Shown piece after piece: positions 24,103 to 37,255 of a stretch of DNA of 64,000 nt (within the stretch, counting starts at the first letter, position 1; every line of letters starts with the position of its first letter). The stretch is from Struthidea cinerea. Lineage: Eukaryota > Chordata > Aves > Passeriformes > Corcoracidae. The stretch is taken from assembly GCA_013397865.1 (NCBI GenBank), contig VZTI01005240.1:546843-610842 (forward strand). The letters run 5' to 3'. Below the pieces are notes generated by a model. The model was not told the origin of the DNA, did no database searches, and saw only the letters and a program-made list of their open reading frames with translations. Position numbers and translations under genes: made by a program.

Positions 24103-24161
24103 GAGAAAAAAGCAAAAAAAGAAAGAAAAGAGAGAGAGAGAGGGAGGGAGAGAGAGAAAGA
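24103..24161 (+). repeat. Purine-rich (GA)n/(GGGA) simple repeat
   Basis: An A/G-only tract of AAAG, GA and GGGA units with very few interruptions. Confidence 0.85.
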
Positions 24162-26009
24162 CCATATCTTCAAATATTTCTAGCAGGCCCGGTGGTCCTG
24201 GTGTTCCTCTGCCTCTCTACCCTGATGTGGCTTCAGTGTGTGTCTGTGCTGGTGTTGAGCATGTAGGTTAAATGTATAAAAACCCCTTTATTTGAAAGAT
24301 GGGTGAAAAACGGCTCATGAGGTGTGTGGAAGACAAGTGCTGAGATGGAGAGGAGGATTTCTGGTTGCCAAAAGGCTTAGAGGAATTTGCTGGTAGGAAA
24401 AGGAGGCCTCATTTAGCTCTGGAAGGATGTGTCTTGCTGTTTCCCACCCAGATGGTTAATGTGATCCTGACCTGTGAAAGATAACAGGATGCCCCACACC
24501 CTGAGAGATTAAGCACTGTAATTCATTGCACTACTTCCCTCCTTAAAAAGAGCAAGATACAATCAGTTCCTCTCATCCTTTTCCTGATGGGTGATGGAGC
24601 TAAACCCCTTGAAGAAGTGATAACACATAGGGGAGGGATTGTTTTGCCTTAAAATTCCTACCAACAGCCTTCTTGTAGTTCTCCTTCAGCTTCTTGATCT
24701 CTGTGTGACAGGATCTGGAAGCTGTTGAGTGCTTCTCCTGGGACTGTCAGTGAGTGATGAGTGCATAAACAAGGTAATTCCTAGTGGTTTTCTCAGGTCT
24801 GTAGACCTCTGGATACTCTTCCAAATGGCAGGAGAGCCTGGAACTCCCCAAGGTGCAGCAGGCAGTGGAGTGTGTGCTGCAGGTGGCCTGGGTGGCACCG
24901 TTAGGGTATTACAGGTCTGCAAGGCTCTCCTGAGACAGGGACATTTTGCATGAGCATCCATGTGTGAAGTGTAACAGTGGCCTGAGGTGGCAGCAGGGCC
25001 GGGTTTGGGTCTGCTGCACAGCTTTGCTGTGCTTGAGTGGCTGTGGCTGCTCCAGGTGGGAGCTGCACCAGTGCTGCTCACTGCATGAGCAGTGTCCTGT
25101 GAGGGGATCTCACAGCCAGACACCCTTAGGGTTTATTGTCCTGGTGTTCCGCCTGAGGGACCCTCAGCACCCTACCAAACAATCCCAAAGCTGGATCTTG
25201 AAACTCTGTCATGTGCTTCAGGCCTCAAGGACCAATGTGTCACTGGAACAGGACATTACAGGCCTACCAACACAGCTGTGGTAGTGGTCAGAGAATTCCT
25301 GTCTCTTCTGCAGTACAGGCAGACAGGATCCCCCTTTACAGTATCCTTATGTCAGGAGAGGAGAACTCAGTGCCAGCACGAGAAAGAAGAAATCAAGAAT
25401 TTTTGTGCATGAGGATGCGGCATGCTTATATGTGCAGTAAAAGTAAAGAGCCTCTGGCTCATGGGAGCAGAAAGTAACAGAACATTCACGGACTTGAACT
25501 CACAAGCTCCCATGAGTTTTTACAGAACATTTTTAAACTGAGACTTTCACAGGTCATCACTTGGCCCAAATTTGTACAGTGACTCATAGGAGCAGTCAGA
25601 AGCACATCCCTGATACAGAGTTCCTCTGCTGAAGTTTGAGGTTCTGCATCAAACTAGGAGGTGCACAAACTTTTTAACAGAGCAGCCTTTCATTCCTTTT
25701 ATTAAGATGGCCATTCTTCAATCTTTTATTCTCATAAACAGCTGAACCAATCTTTTAATAAACAAGCAAACAAAATACCTTTCAGGTCCTCAGCAGTCAG
25801 CCAGCCAGCACAGAAAATCTCATTCAAACAATTAAGGCTAAATTTGTAAAGTACTGATAGCAAACATAGTAATGAAAGTGTCGGGAGTCATGACATACAG
25901 TCACTTACTTTTACAAGCTACTAATTCATGACATCTTTTATGTTCCTCTAATCAGTTTAGTGATGCAAAGCATTAGTTTTAGGTGAGAGAACTCAAGCCT
26001 TTATGTTTT

Positions 26010-26062
26010 AAATTAGATAAATTATTAATTATTGCTTGATAGTTATTAATTAGATCAAGCAA
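26010..26062. repeat. AT-rich hairpin with clustered TAAT motifs
   Basis: TTGCTTGAT (26032-26040) and ATCAAGCAA (26054-26062) form a perfect 9-bp stem with a 13-base loop. Several ATTA/TAAT homeodomain-type cores lie in and beside it. Function unknown. Confidence 0.5.
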
Positions 26063-28269
26063 GACTGAAAAAATGTAAAATACATGAGCTAAGCTTATAG
26101 CAACAGTTTAAAACATGAAGGGATGCCTCTTGCAGCATCTGGGCTTTCAGGTTGTTTTATTACAGAAGATAAGCATAGATGTCTTAATTTCCACTTGAGA
26201 GATGTGCCCAGATCATACCTGTTCTCATTTCTGTAACCAAAAGGTGGCAGCATATTGTCTCCTTTCCCTTTCCATCCATCCCAGCTCTGAGCTCCTAAAC
26301 AACCTTACTTGCTCAGTTTGTCAGAATGCCAGGAAGTCCAGAACAATCATGCTGACTAAGGAACGCTGATGAGATCTTATGTAAAATCAAGTCTTTATCA
26401 CCTTTAAATAGAAACAGGAATAGATCAAGGTCTGGTGATTCTGTTCCGTTGTTTCAATGACAGCCTGATTGACTTTTGGAAATGCGAAGAAGGGTTAAAT
26501 TTCAGCTCAGTGGCATAACTTCAGAAGGGACACCTACCTATAGAACTTAACACATTTGTTAACATTAATGATTGTTAAAAAGCTCGAGGCAGATAATGTT
26601 GGTATCTGCCAGACACTATTGCTGTGTCAGACTTTAACTCAGTTTTGTTCCTACTTAGGTACTTCCTGCTTTGTAAATAAACAGAAGGCCAGTGGACATC
26701 TAAAGGAGCAGCAAAGGTGAGGCAAATACTTCACGTAGTGCAAATACCAAGGTGAAAAAGTACATGAACATACCTGTTGAGTTTTGCTGCATGAAGGCAT
26801 TGGTTCAGAGGCTTCTGGAAAGATGCCCAGGGACACCCATTTCCCATTTGGCTGGTAAGAGATCTGGAGGTGGAGGAAAGCATTCTGAAACACAAGCTGC
26901 TCTCAGATCTACCGGGGTACTGTGTACTTGGCACAATGCCCCAGGTCCTCAGGAAACACAACTGCTACAGAGCACTGCAGTGTGTGTCCTTAACAACTCA
27001 GACATCCATGTGCATGTCAAACTCATTCCTGCTCTCTGCACTGGCTTCCCATGCTCAAACTCCAGGTCTCAGTCATTAGTTCCCTGCTGCTCCGTGGCCT
27101 GGCCTGGGAACTGTAAGTGACATTCTCTGGGGTGTTGGGTGGAGTTAACAATGCTATTCCTGAGGCACTGGGGAGCTTTTTACCACAAGGGTAAACAAAG
27201 CCCTTCAGCTTGAGAGGGTTTAGAATTTCTGTTAGCCCCAGCTGGAGAACAGGTGTGCAGGAAGGATAAGAAAATGTCTGGTAATTACAGAAAACTTTAG
27301 GATCACTTTCAATCTCCAACTCTGTAGATGCCTATGAAAAAATTCCCATAAGTACAAGCTTCAGCAGCCATTCAGTCTGAGCCCAGAAGCTTTTCTGAAG
27401 TTACATGATATACTTAGTTCACCAGGTTGCTGCAGCTCGCATGACCCAAGTATGGGTCGTGGTGAGTAGCAATCCCACACGGTCTTGTTCCTCCTGTCTT
27501 TGCTGTCCATGACTAGAGATCTGACTTAATGGAGAAAGACAACTTGTAGACAGAGCTGGATGGAGGTTTGAGGAGAATGATGTGGAAGCTGGTGCTGACA
27601 AGCAAGATGCAGATGCAGGGAGGTGGCTGAGAACATGGGATCCTTTGTCTCAGTCATAACTGCCAGTGTAGATGCATTTTTGGGGAGTAGCTCACAGACT
27701 GAGGACACAACTCTTGCAGAAGTTAAGGATCTTAAATTATTACTCTTTCCTCCAAATGGAAGATAGTTTTTGGCCTGATGTGTCTGACACAGAAACATCA
27801 TTCATTTAACTATAAATGATCTCCAAATGTTACATTCTCCTTCCTAAGAGTAGAAGAGGAATAACAATGCTTATATGAAAATTTTATGTGATGTTAGCCC
27901 AGCACGTGAATGCAACTGTACTTAGCGAAGAGGCCATGTAAAAGCACATATGGAGGAGGATTTCCAGGCAGTAGTCTGGGTCTCTCATAAGTAGAGATGC
28001 CTTTGAGGGAGGCTGGTGGATTTTGATGTGGTGGCTGTATCCAGGTGCTCCTCAGCAGCACAGCACTGAGTAGGTGGTTTGATGTGCAGTAATTCCATTT
28101 TTTGTTGCTTACTGTGTGAGTGGCTGCTCCTGGCTGGACAGCGCCTGGAACTTGCCTTCCTGTTTAATCTATCTTCAGTTCAGCCACCTTTCCTCAACAT
28201 CAGCATTGACTCCAGAAGGAGATGATAACCAGCAAAAAGTGGCACACATTGACCCTGCCCACAGTGGGG

Positions 28270-28330
28270 ATGTTGGAACTAAATTGTCTCTAAGGTCCCT
28301 TCTGACCCAACCCATTCTGTGATTCTGTGG
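28270..28330 (+). mobile_element. Short CR1 3'-end fragment
   Basis: Contains AGGTCCCTTCTGACCCAACC followed by CATTCTGTGATTCTGTG, the typical 3' terminus of sense-oriented avian CR1. Only about 60 bases remain. Confidence 0.8.
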
Positions 28331-31300
28331 TGAGCCCCAGCCACTGCAAATCTGTTACTCAGATGAAGGATGCCCCCCACCAGCCACACTTGGTTTTATG
28401 TCTATCATCATAGAGACAGAAAAAGATAGTATAATAAATATTCTTGTATGTACTTAGAAATGCACAGGTGGGAGAATCCTCTGTGAATTGTGTTATATTT
28501 TACATGCTGTCGGCCAGGTGATGAGTTAATACAATTCAGCCATGCCAATATGAGCAGATTTCAAAGCTGCTTGTCTGTTGCTCCCTTCATTTCCCACCTC
28601 TTGTTGAACAGCTGGTCTCTAGAAACAGAGGAATTATTTCTGTTTGGAGGTTTCAAAACCAGCTTGAAAAATAAAGGACAGGGAGCACCTCATTGTATTC
28701 TGTCTTTCCCTTGTTGTTAGCACAGCTGGAAAATTGCCTGTATGACTGTAAATCTCAATCCTTTTTAGACCTGAAATAAACATTCAGAACAGGTTCTATT
28801 TTGAATGGGAATCTATTCTCCTCTAGCCTGTATTTTAAAAACATCTGTAGTTCACAGCTACACTTGAAGCTGACAAGTCTGCATGTCAAATGGAAATGCC
28901 AACATAGTATGGTGTGACATGAAGAGCAGCCAAACATTTTCTTATGGCTTTTTTATTTGCTGGTGCAATAAAGGTATTTTTTAACATTGTCTGTCTCAGA
29001 AGATGGGGTCTTAAAATTGTATTTTCTTTATTCTGGAAAGTTACCATTTCTGCCACCTTTATACCCCTCTCCTTTTCTCCAATGACATTTGCAATTTAAC
29101 ACTGGTTAGAAGATAGAAGAGCCATAATTTATGGGTTGAGAAACATCCCCTACCACAATATCCAGCCTCTTTTCCACCTAGATAGAAAATGCTAGCAAAA
29201 AAAGTGCAACCTGCATAAAATTTAAATAGCTGATCTCAAGATAAAAGGTGACTCATGGCATAATAGATCTTCAAAGCCCATTTTTATGGAAAAGGTGACA
29301 GTTTAATCCTCTGGTAATTTCAGTGTTTGGAAAGTGGCAGTTTTCAACTCCATCTTGGAAGAAATTGCCAAGTAGGGCATTCTATAGCGTGAAGATGAGC
29401 TGTCTAAGTACAGTATGTGCCTCTGCTCTCCGATATACTTTTACACTTATCTAGACCTGGTCTATAAAAAACCACTTATTTTTGTAGTTGCTATTAGTTA
29501 ATGGGAAGCAGCAGGCTTTTTGAATAATTTAATGACTCCTGACTCTGCTTAATTACAGCCTTTAAAAAACATACATCTGACACTTCCTCTAATAAATAGT
29601 ATAGTTGACTAAGTAGAAACAGTCCAACTAAAAAAAGAATTGATAGTAAAACAGCAAATATTTTCTTCTCTCTCAGAATTTTTAAATTCCAGAATATGCA
29701 CATGCTTTAATATTTTTTTTTCTTTTTAGCAGACCTAGAGCAGAAAAGCAGCTTGGCAGGTCTAAGTGAGGAGAATGAGGAAAATAATGAGAAGCACTCT
29801 GGAGGTTCAGGATAAGGAGGACTACACTGCTGGTCTAGAAGTGATTCATTTCTCTCTCCTCAGAAGGGAAACCTGTCCAGAGCCAGGCAATCCTTCCTCC
29901 CAAGGAAGCAAGGTCCTGGGGCTGGTCACCTACCTGATGGGAGGTACTTTGCCTCTCTGGAAGGCAGCAGCTCTTGCTGAGCTCAGAACTCAGTTTAAGC
30001 CAGAAGCTGACAGCTACAGCCTCTCACAAATGCCTCAGTAAGGGGGCTGTGGCTCCTGGCCCTGCCCCAGCCCAACAGCACTGTTGGCTGCCACGGGCCA
30101 TCCCGGGTGTCCCACACCACCAATCTGTCTTCTAAACCATGCATAAAGCCTCTCCAGTAGCATCAGTGTAACGGGGCAGTGAATCAAATTGTGCACATCA
30201 AGGGAAAAATGTGAAATACTTCTAGCTTTAAAACTGCCAAACAGATGTTCTTTGGTTTTGTCTCAAAACCATTCAAGTTAAATACAAAAGCAGCTGAGCC
30301 AAGTGGGAGCATTTCAGGCTCAAAAAACCCACTGGGACGAGCAGGGAATGGTAGGCTTGTTTTGTTCTCACACCAGTGCATAAATTCTGTTTCAAGTGCT
30401 TTCTCTGAATTAATTTCTGTTCCGGGACAGTGTATTAAAAAAATAGCAATTGGAGAGGTTAAGTAAGGATCACAGTAAATGTTGTAATTCAGCCCAGGAT
30501 GCTGCGGCTACGTTTGTCTGCCTGCATAGTGCATGCTTTTTAAAACACTCCAGAAAGCCTTGGTACCTCTTTGTCAAAAGGATTCTTCATCTAGTGTTAC
30601 TAGAAAACCTTTCTTTGCCTCAGCTATATTGTAAAGTTGATGCAAATCCATGAGAATTTTTTCTTGTTTAGTCTTGAGAAACTGTTTATTTCAAATTGCT
30701 TATTAAAACATCTCCTCATATGACAGCCACATTCCCTAGATGTGAACCCATTGCCCCATGGTGATTCGGGGTCATTAGTCTAGACAGTAACTCTGGAGAG
30801 GTGTCTGCTCGTGTTAGCAACATCAGCCTATCACGAGTGCACTGTTGGCTTAGACATTGCAGGAATTTATGCTTCGAAAAATTGGGTCTTTTAACTCTCA
30901 CATAATCTCCTTTTTCTTCCTCCTGATGCAATTTCCAGAATGTAGTGGGAAATGAAGTTAAAGATACCTGTTTTCTGAGGAGAGGATGCTGCTCTCAGGG
31001 ATAAAAATGCAGGATGCTGGCCCAGAGAAGATTCCTTGGCAAGAGAAAAATATTTGTGCAACCGAGAGCTCTCCCTTGCTCTTTCCATTTTTGGGATGTG
31101 GACATGAGAAGTAGCTTCTGCATTATCACAGGTTCAAACACAGCACCTAAAATAATGCAGGAGGGTACTGTGGACTGCTCACATTCCTGGGGACAGGATG
31201 GTCTTCCCTGCTGCAGACTCCTCACCCAGAAGAAATGAAGAGAAATAGCCAGGTGGTTACTGCCATGTCTTTCCCATATCCCTAAAATGAAGTGAAAAGT

Positions 31301-32612
31301 TCTAGAAAAGGCAAGATGGGATTCAGTGTGAAAAAGATGGAGAACCTCTAGTGAGGGCCTTTCAAGCACTTGTACAGCTTCCTGTTCACCTTGGAACCAG
31401 CTGTTATTTTTTGGGAGATGAATTGGGCAGCTTTTTCTCTCAGCCCTCCCCTGCCTATAACATTCTTCTTTTAAAAAAATGCATGTCTGTGTCTTGCTGT
31501 CCCCAAAGAGCTGATACACGCTGACTCAGCACAGGCCCAGCACCCATACTGAATTACTGACTGATCTCAGGGAACCCGTGCCACCCACTAGCTCCACAGT
31601 ATTTTGAGAGATTCCCAGGAATGTTTGGAGTTCTCAGGGTGGTTACATGACTTTTAAGAACAAGAATCTCCCTTTGTTTTACGTTCACCTCAGTCTTTGT
31701 TTACAGTCTGGCTGTAGCTGTGTTTGGAGCAGCAAGGCAGCCAAGCTGATGCTGGTTCTGGCAGATGGGACAAGTGAGGAGTCATTCAGTGACACTCCAC
31801 GGTGCCCTTTACAATGCACTCTGTGATCCACTGTGCCAGACTGTCAACTGCAAGGGGATAAGGAGCCATTGTGCTTCTTCCAGCCATCTTTTTACAGAGC
31901 TGTAGCATTTTGGCAGAGGGATGAGGCAGGGGAGATGTGCGGGAGCAACTATTGCTTTGGAGAGTTGATAAACTGCACTCAGAGAGCTCAGTGCCCAAAC
32001 AAGGGTCAGCGTTCAAACACTGCAGCTGAGCATTGGATTGCAGGAGAATATCGGGGGCTGAGAGAACAAAAGACATCAAATGGGGACAAAGAACTAAAAG
32101 ATAGAGAGAATGAGTAATTACAGCAGAAGTTATCTAAGAGACTAAACCAGTATATGAAAGGAGCAGAGGCAAAGTAAGAAAAGGAAGACCTTAGCAGACA
32201 GACATCTCTTTTTCTCTCAACTGCCACACTGTCCTGTTCACATCCCTAAGCGCCTGGTAAAAGATCTTCTGTGAGTTCTCTTGCTCTTCACCTTGAACAT
32301 TTGGCTGTGCTGTAAATAACCTATTCCTGATTTTAAGCATAAACACTGTTTCAAACTATTAAAATTGTGTAAGCTCCTGTCCAACTCCCACGCAGGCAGT
32401 GCTGAATTTTGGAAGAGATCTTTGGCTGGTTTGGCAGGCAGATTCAATCTAGAGGACAGACCTGCTTACAGCATCCTGACAGCTCTGGTTTCCACCACAA
32501 CAGTGAAAATCATGTTTTTCTTGATTTGCCGAGGTCTAAATTTCTAAAACCAGTAATCCACAGTAATTATGGTAATGAGACATGACAAAGTGAGCAAGAC
32601 TTTGTAGTTCGT
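28331..32612. other. Intergenic, no gene recognised
   Basis: No exon, RNA gene or repeat identified. A 174-codon open frame on the minus strand (30,995-31,519) has no recognisable motif and was not called. Confidence 0.5.
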
Positions 32613-32945
32613 GGAATCATAGAATCAAAGAGTTGGAAGGCACCTTTAAAGGCCATCTAGCTCAACCCCCCTGCAATGAGCAGGGACATTTTCCACTAGA
32701 TCAATCTGCTCAGAGCTCTGTCCAACCTGACCTTGAATGTTTCCAGGGATGAGCCATCTACCACCTCTCTGGATAATTTTTTCCAGTGTTTCACCACCCT
32801 CATAAAAATTTTTCTTCCTTATATCTAAGTGAAATCTACCCTTTTTTAGTTTAAAACCATTACTCCTTGTCCTATCACAACAGGGCCTGCTAAAAAGTCT
32901 GTCCCCTTCTTTCTTGTAAGCCTCCTTTACATACTGAAATGCCAT
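32613..32945 (-). mobile_element. CR1 retroposon fragment (3' end)
   Basis: Begins GGAATCATAGAATCAAAGAG and continues through the usual antisense CR1 phrases: CATCTAGCTCAACCCCCCTGC, TTGAATGTTTCCAGGGATGA and TTGTCCTATCACAACAG. 5'-truncated, as most CR1 copies are. Close in sequence to the copy at 60.8 kb. Confidence 0.92.
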
Positions 32946-35900
32946 CTGGTTTAGAGTTTTTTAATACGCCTATCACCATGGCATATTTGTTTGTTTTCCT
33001 TGTACATCTTCAACTCCTTAGGATACACTTTCTTTTTCCCATGGTAGGGACTTCTGTTGCTTTTTAAGTGGGTAGATGTGAAAATGAGAAATTCAAGAGA
33101 AAAAGAAGCATTTCAGTGGAAAATTTCAGCATTTCAGCCTCCCGGGAGGTTGCCGTTATTGAAAGGCTTTTATTGAGAGGAAGATTTTGTAGCATTTTCT
33201 AATTCTGGTCAGACTTCTGCATTCACCATATTTCTTCTGAAGCTACTCATGCAGACAAATGTCCTGAACAAGATTGATTTCTTCTCAGCTCTCTTGAAGT
33301 ACATTCTGCATAATCTCAGAGCTGCAGGATTGTGTTTTATAAGATGAGTTTGATACTGCTGGGGTATGAGATATTTAAGTGCCACTCTTTCTGCATACAC
33401 TCATGTGGGTTACAACTATGTGCAGTGAAACCCAGTAATAACAAAATCGAGAGCATGAATGTGGAGGAAAGCTGAGGTATTTCCCTGGGTGATAGGAATG
33501 AAAGGAGACATTGCTCAGAAAATGAGACTGGCTGTCAGAGCACAGGAAGGCAATCAGCTGCTGTGTGGGACATGCCCTACGGGGCATTTGGACAGCATTG
33601 GAGGTGCTAACATAGGTCAACAGTAGTTGCTACTACAAACTGTATCTTAGTAAATAAGAAGACTGACATAGGGTTGTTCATAGTCTGAACATAATCTGCT
33701 GTTTTGAGAGTTGTAGACCTCCACTTTTTTTTGCCAACAGTTAGAAATTAAGTTCTTCAAGGAACAAGTAACCCATTCTGCCCTGGTGGTCACTGTGTAT
33801 CCCTCTAGATGACAGCTAGATGAGCTTGAGGATTTGGGGACTGTAATCTGTTATTAAGTGTGTGTTAGAACTTGATCCCTACCTAGATCAAGTTCTGGAC
33901 CTCCTAAGGAAGGGAGTCTGTCCCAGCTGTGATCACTGATTCTTCACTCAGTTACTTAGACTCCAACCAGCCAGGCTTTTAACAGTGGTGGTTCTGGTCT
34001 GTTTTCCTGGATTTCAGCCAAGATTATGGCCACTATAGTGATACTTATGAAATTTTAATTGCTTATTTGCCTTTGGCCTCAGTCTAAAAAAACATCTCAG
34101 GATCACAAATGAGGAATTCATTTACAAGGTATTTTAAAGGCAGACATGAGTAAGCTTTTAGCTGAAAACTGTGCAGTCACAGCTAGTGCAACATCAGGAT
34201 AGTACTGCACTATCCAGCTTGCAATTTGTAGCACTGTCATTGTAGAAAGGAGAAAAAAAATTGCAAAAAGGAGAAACCACATCCATCAGCTTGCAAATAC
34301 CTTGTAAACATGAAATCACATTAGAGATGCAGTTTTCAAATACAAGTGTATAAAGGCACATCCATGTTTAAGATATTAAATCATAGAGATTATAATGTCA
34401 GAATTATTGATTCTCAATGAGATCCAAGTATTGGTGTCATAAAAATCATCCTGGATTAGTCTCTTGGCTGCAAAGGAGCTGATTCCTGAAGCAGAGAATG
34501 GATCTGGATGTGAGTCTTCTGATTTCTGTAGTTTGAGAGCCCTGATGCAGACTTTGGTTAATAAGCATCTATTTTTGGGGGGAAAAAAAAGGTCAACTGT
34601 AAAATTCCAATTTTAGCAATCTCACTTCTGTTAGTTTCCTCAATTGCTATTTCTCCAAGCCGCCTTTGCAAGGAAACTGGCTAACAGTGCACTGCTTTTC
34701 AGCTGAGAGATCTTCTCTCCCATGTTAGAAGAGGCCCCTGGACTCTGAAGTCTGGTTCCAGACTGGGAACCTTGGGAAGTAAGAGGTTTGTCCCCCTCTC
34801 ATTCAAAGTCCGTTCAAGTTCCTGCATATTTAATTGCTGCAGAGTACTCAAGACATCCCTGTGGAATTTGCAAACTAGTTAAAGTTGCAACTCTTATGTA
34901 CCCTGAAATAGCTCAAGCACAGCTTGGAACACAGCTTTTTTCCTCAAAGATGTGTGTGCAGCAGGGAGAGAGCAAGCCAAGGATCTCAGTTAATGATAAC
35001 CCTTCCTGAATATCACCACGGGATTTTTAGATGCTTCTCAGCTCCCAGAGAGATGCAGGAAGATATGACCCCAATTTAGCATCTCATCCAAAAAGCAGTA
35101 AGTAGTTCTGACAGTGCAGGTCTCCCTAAGATCTGTGAGGAAAAGTCAGACTTGGATGTGAGCCCAGCCTTAGTGTTGTGCTGAAACTCCAGATTTTTGG
35201 GTCCTAGAATGACTTCAGGCGATCCATACTCTGACAGATAGGGACTGTGGGATTCAGAGTTAGTGACAAGAAAATTGTTCCTAAAATTACTGGGGAAAAT
35301 GGAAGGAGGAACAATTGCAATTATTTGCTGCTACCAAGATAGGCGAGACCTGTTCAGGGAACAAAGGCAGGCTTCACTTCTTAATCCGGTCACTCTGACA
35401 CATCCCAAGAGCTTTACATTGGAAGGAAAATAATAAGAGGCTTGCTCTATGAATAGCTCATGTATCAGAGTGTGGGAGAATGAGACCAGCTTTAGGTAGC
35501 TTGGCTTTATTATTCATCACGTGTGCCTGGAGGCCTCTGTCAGCATTCCAGCCTTGTGGCACTTGCCAACAAGCACAAACACAGCCCTGCCCTCGAGCTA
35601 TCACAGCCCAGGATTACAGGGGTGACAAGGGGGACACAGCCAGAGGTGTGAGGCAGGGACTTACTGGTATGACAAACACATTTGTATGGCATCCACAGCC
35701 CCAATCACATTCATCCCCAGGCTCTGCTTCCTGGGATTCGTGGCAGAGGTAAAGCATAAAAGTGTAGTTGATAGAAGACAAGATGGTACCTTGTGGGGAG
35801 ATTTTTACCATGATTTAGAGGGCAGGCTGTGAGAAAACGTGAAAGTGTCTCCCGGAGAAATGACAGAATCTGTTATCTTTAGTGAGGGAAGAAAGTTTTC

Positions 35901-36649
35901 TGTAGTGACAGGGTATTAGATTTAAGAGTCGAGGAGAGACCAAGCAGTGAAGAGGCTTAGAGGTAAAGGCTCGAGCTTTTCTCCCAATCCCACCAAAATA
36001 TTTATAGTATCAAGACATGTGCTATCAAGATGAAAAAATGAAATCTTAGTAACAGTGCTTTGATATTTCTTAGCTGGTGAGGATCTTGAAAAAAAATCCA
36101 TTGTGTTTGACTTCATTATAGAAAAGAAGCTATAAATTCTCTCTGCTTTGCTCGTGAATGGTCCCCAAGGGCAGCTGGGGAGTCAGGTTGTTCCAGCTTT
36201 CACCCAAATGTCACTTTTCACGCTCAGCCCACGGTGCCTCTTGAGCACCACTGCAACTTTGGACACACCAGTGAAATCACCACTGAGGGTGTTGTGTAGG
36301 TGCTGTATGGTTCCAGTCCTGGTCTGTACTTCAAATTTTCAGGTGCCCTTGGGCTAGCATCTGTGTGACCTGTGCTTTGTGCATGAGGGATATAAGAGAA
36401 GGAAAGATTTTGTTGCGGTTGTAATGTTGGGGTTGTGCCTCAATATCTTGAACATGAGAGCTGTTCCCACTCTGCAATTCCATGAACTATGCAATGTATT
36501 TTTACTGTGTTAAGCTTAGTTTCAAAAACCAAGTAATTCTGAAGCAGAAAGCCAGAAATTATCAAAATTTGAAAATTGCTAAAATAATATTTTTCAAAAT
36601 ATTTTCCAAATAAAAGTTTCAAAACTTTCAAAAATTCAAAAGTTTTCAG
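32946..36649. other. Intergenic, no gene recognised
   Basis: No exon or recognisable repeat. An AT-rich, partly self-complementary stretch lies at 36,560-36,650. Confidence 0.5.
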
Positions 36650-37255
36650 TGTGTCCAGGCAGCCAGGAGAGCCAACCATGTCCTGGGTGGCATCAGGCCC
36701 AGCATCTCCAGCTAGGCAAGAGAGGGGATTGTCCCGCTCTGCTCTGGGCTGGGGTGTCCTCACCTCGAGTGCTGGGGGCAGTTTTGGGCACCACAATATA
36801 AGAAAGATATTAAACTATTAGAGTGTCCAAAGGAGGCCACAAAGATGGTGAGGGTCTGGAGGGGCCATACAGGGAGTAGCTGAAGGCACTTGGTCTGTTC
36901 AGCCTGGAGGAGACTGAGGGGAGACATTGCAGTTACAACTTCCCGTGAGAAGACGAAGGGCAGACACTGATCTCTGTGGTGACAGTGACAGGACCCGAGG
37001 GAATGGCCTGAAGTTGTGTCAGGGGAGGTTTAGGTTGGATATCAGGAAAAGGTTTTTCACCCAGAGGGTTGTTGGGCACTGGAATAGGCTCCCTATGGAA
37101 ATGGTCACCAGCCTGACAGAGTTCCAGATGTGTTTGGACAATGCTCTGAGGCCTATGGTGTGACTCTTGGTAGTGGTTCCTGTGCAGGGCCAGGAGTTCG
37201 ACTTTGATGTTCGTTCTGGGTCCCTTTCAACTCAGGACATTCTATGATTCTGTGA
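36650..37255 (+). mobile_element. CR1 retroposon fragment, sense orientation, intact 3' end
   Basis: About 600 bases with the CR1 order: GGGGATTGTCCCGCTCTGCT, AAGATGGTGAGGGTCTGGAG, a TGTTCAGCCTGGAGGAGACT block, GGATATCAGGAAAAGG, and the terminal GGACATTCTATGATTCTGTG. The longest well-preserved CR1 in the window. Confidence 0.93.

Larger units (their letters stand above)
21494..28269. other. Intergenic, no gene recognised
   Basis: Mostly AT-rich sequence with two simple repeats and two hairpin-forming inverted repeats (listed separately). The longest open frames (up to 145 codons near 24.7-25.1 kb) have no recognisable motif and lack convincing exon borders. Confidence 0.5.

Noticed and set aside
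29720..30041. Exon-like open frame after a strong pyrimidine tract and AG
   Set aside because: The translation resembles no known protein, and there is no partner exon or conserved donor.
30995..31519. 174-codon minus-strand open frame
   Set aside because: No recognisable motif, no promoter or splice context, and ordinary intergenic composition. It is consistent with chance.
36560..36650. AT-rich self-complementary stretch with repeated TTTCAAAA words
   Set aside because: Low-complexity sequence explains it. No ordered repeat unit and no terminal duplication.
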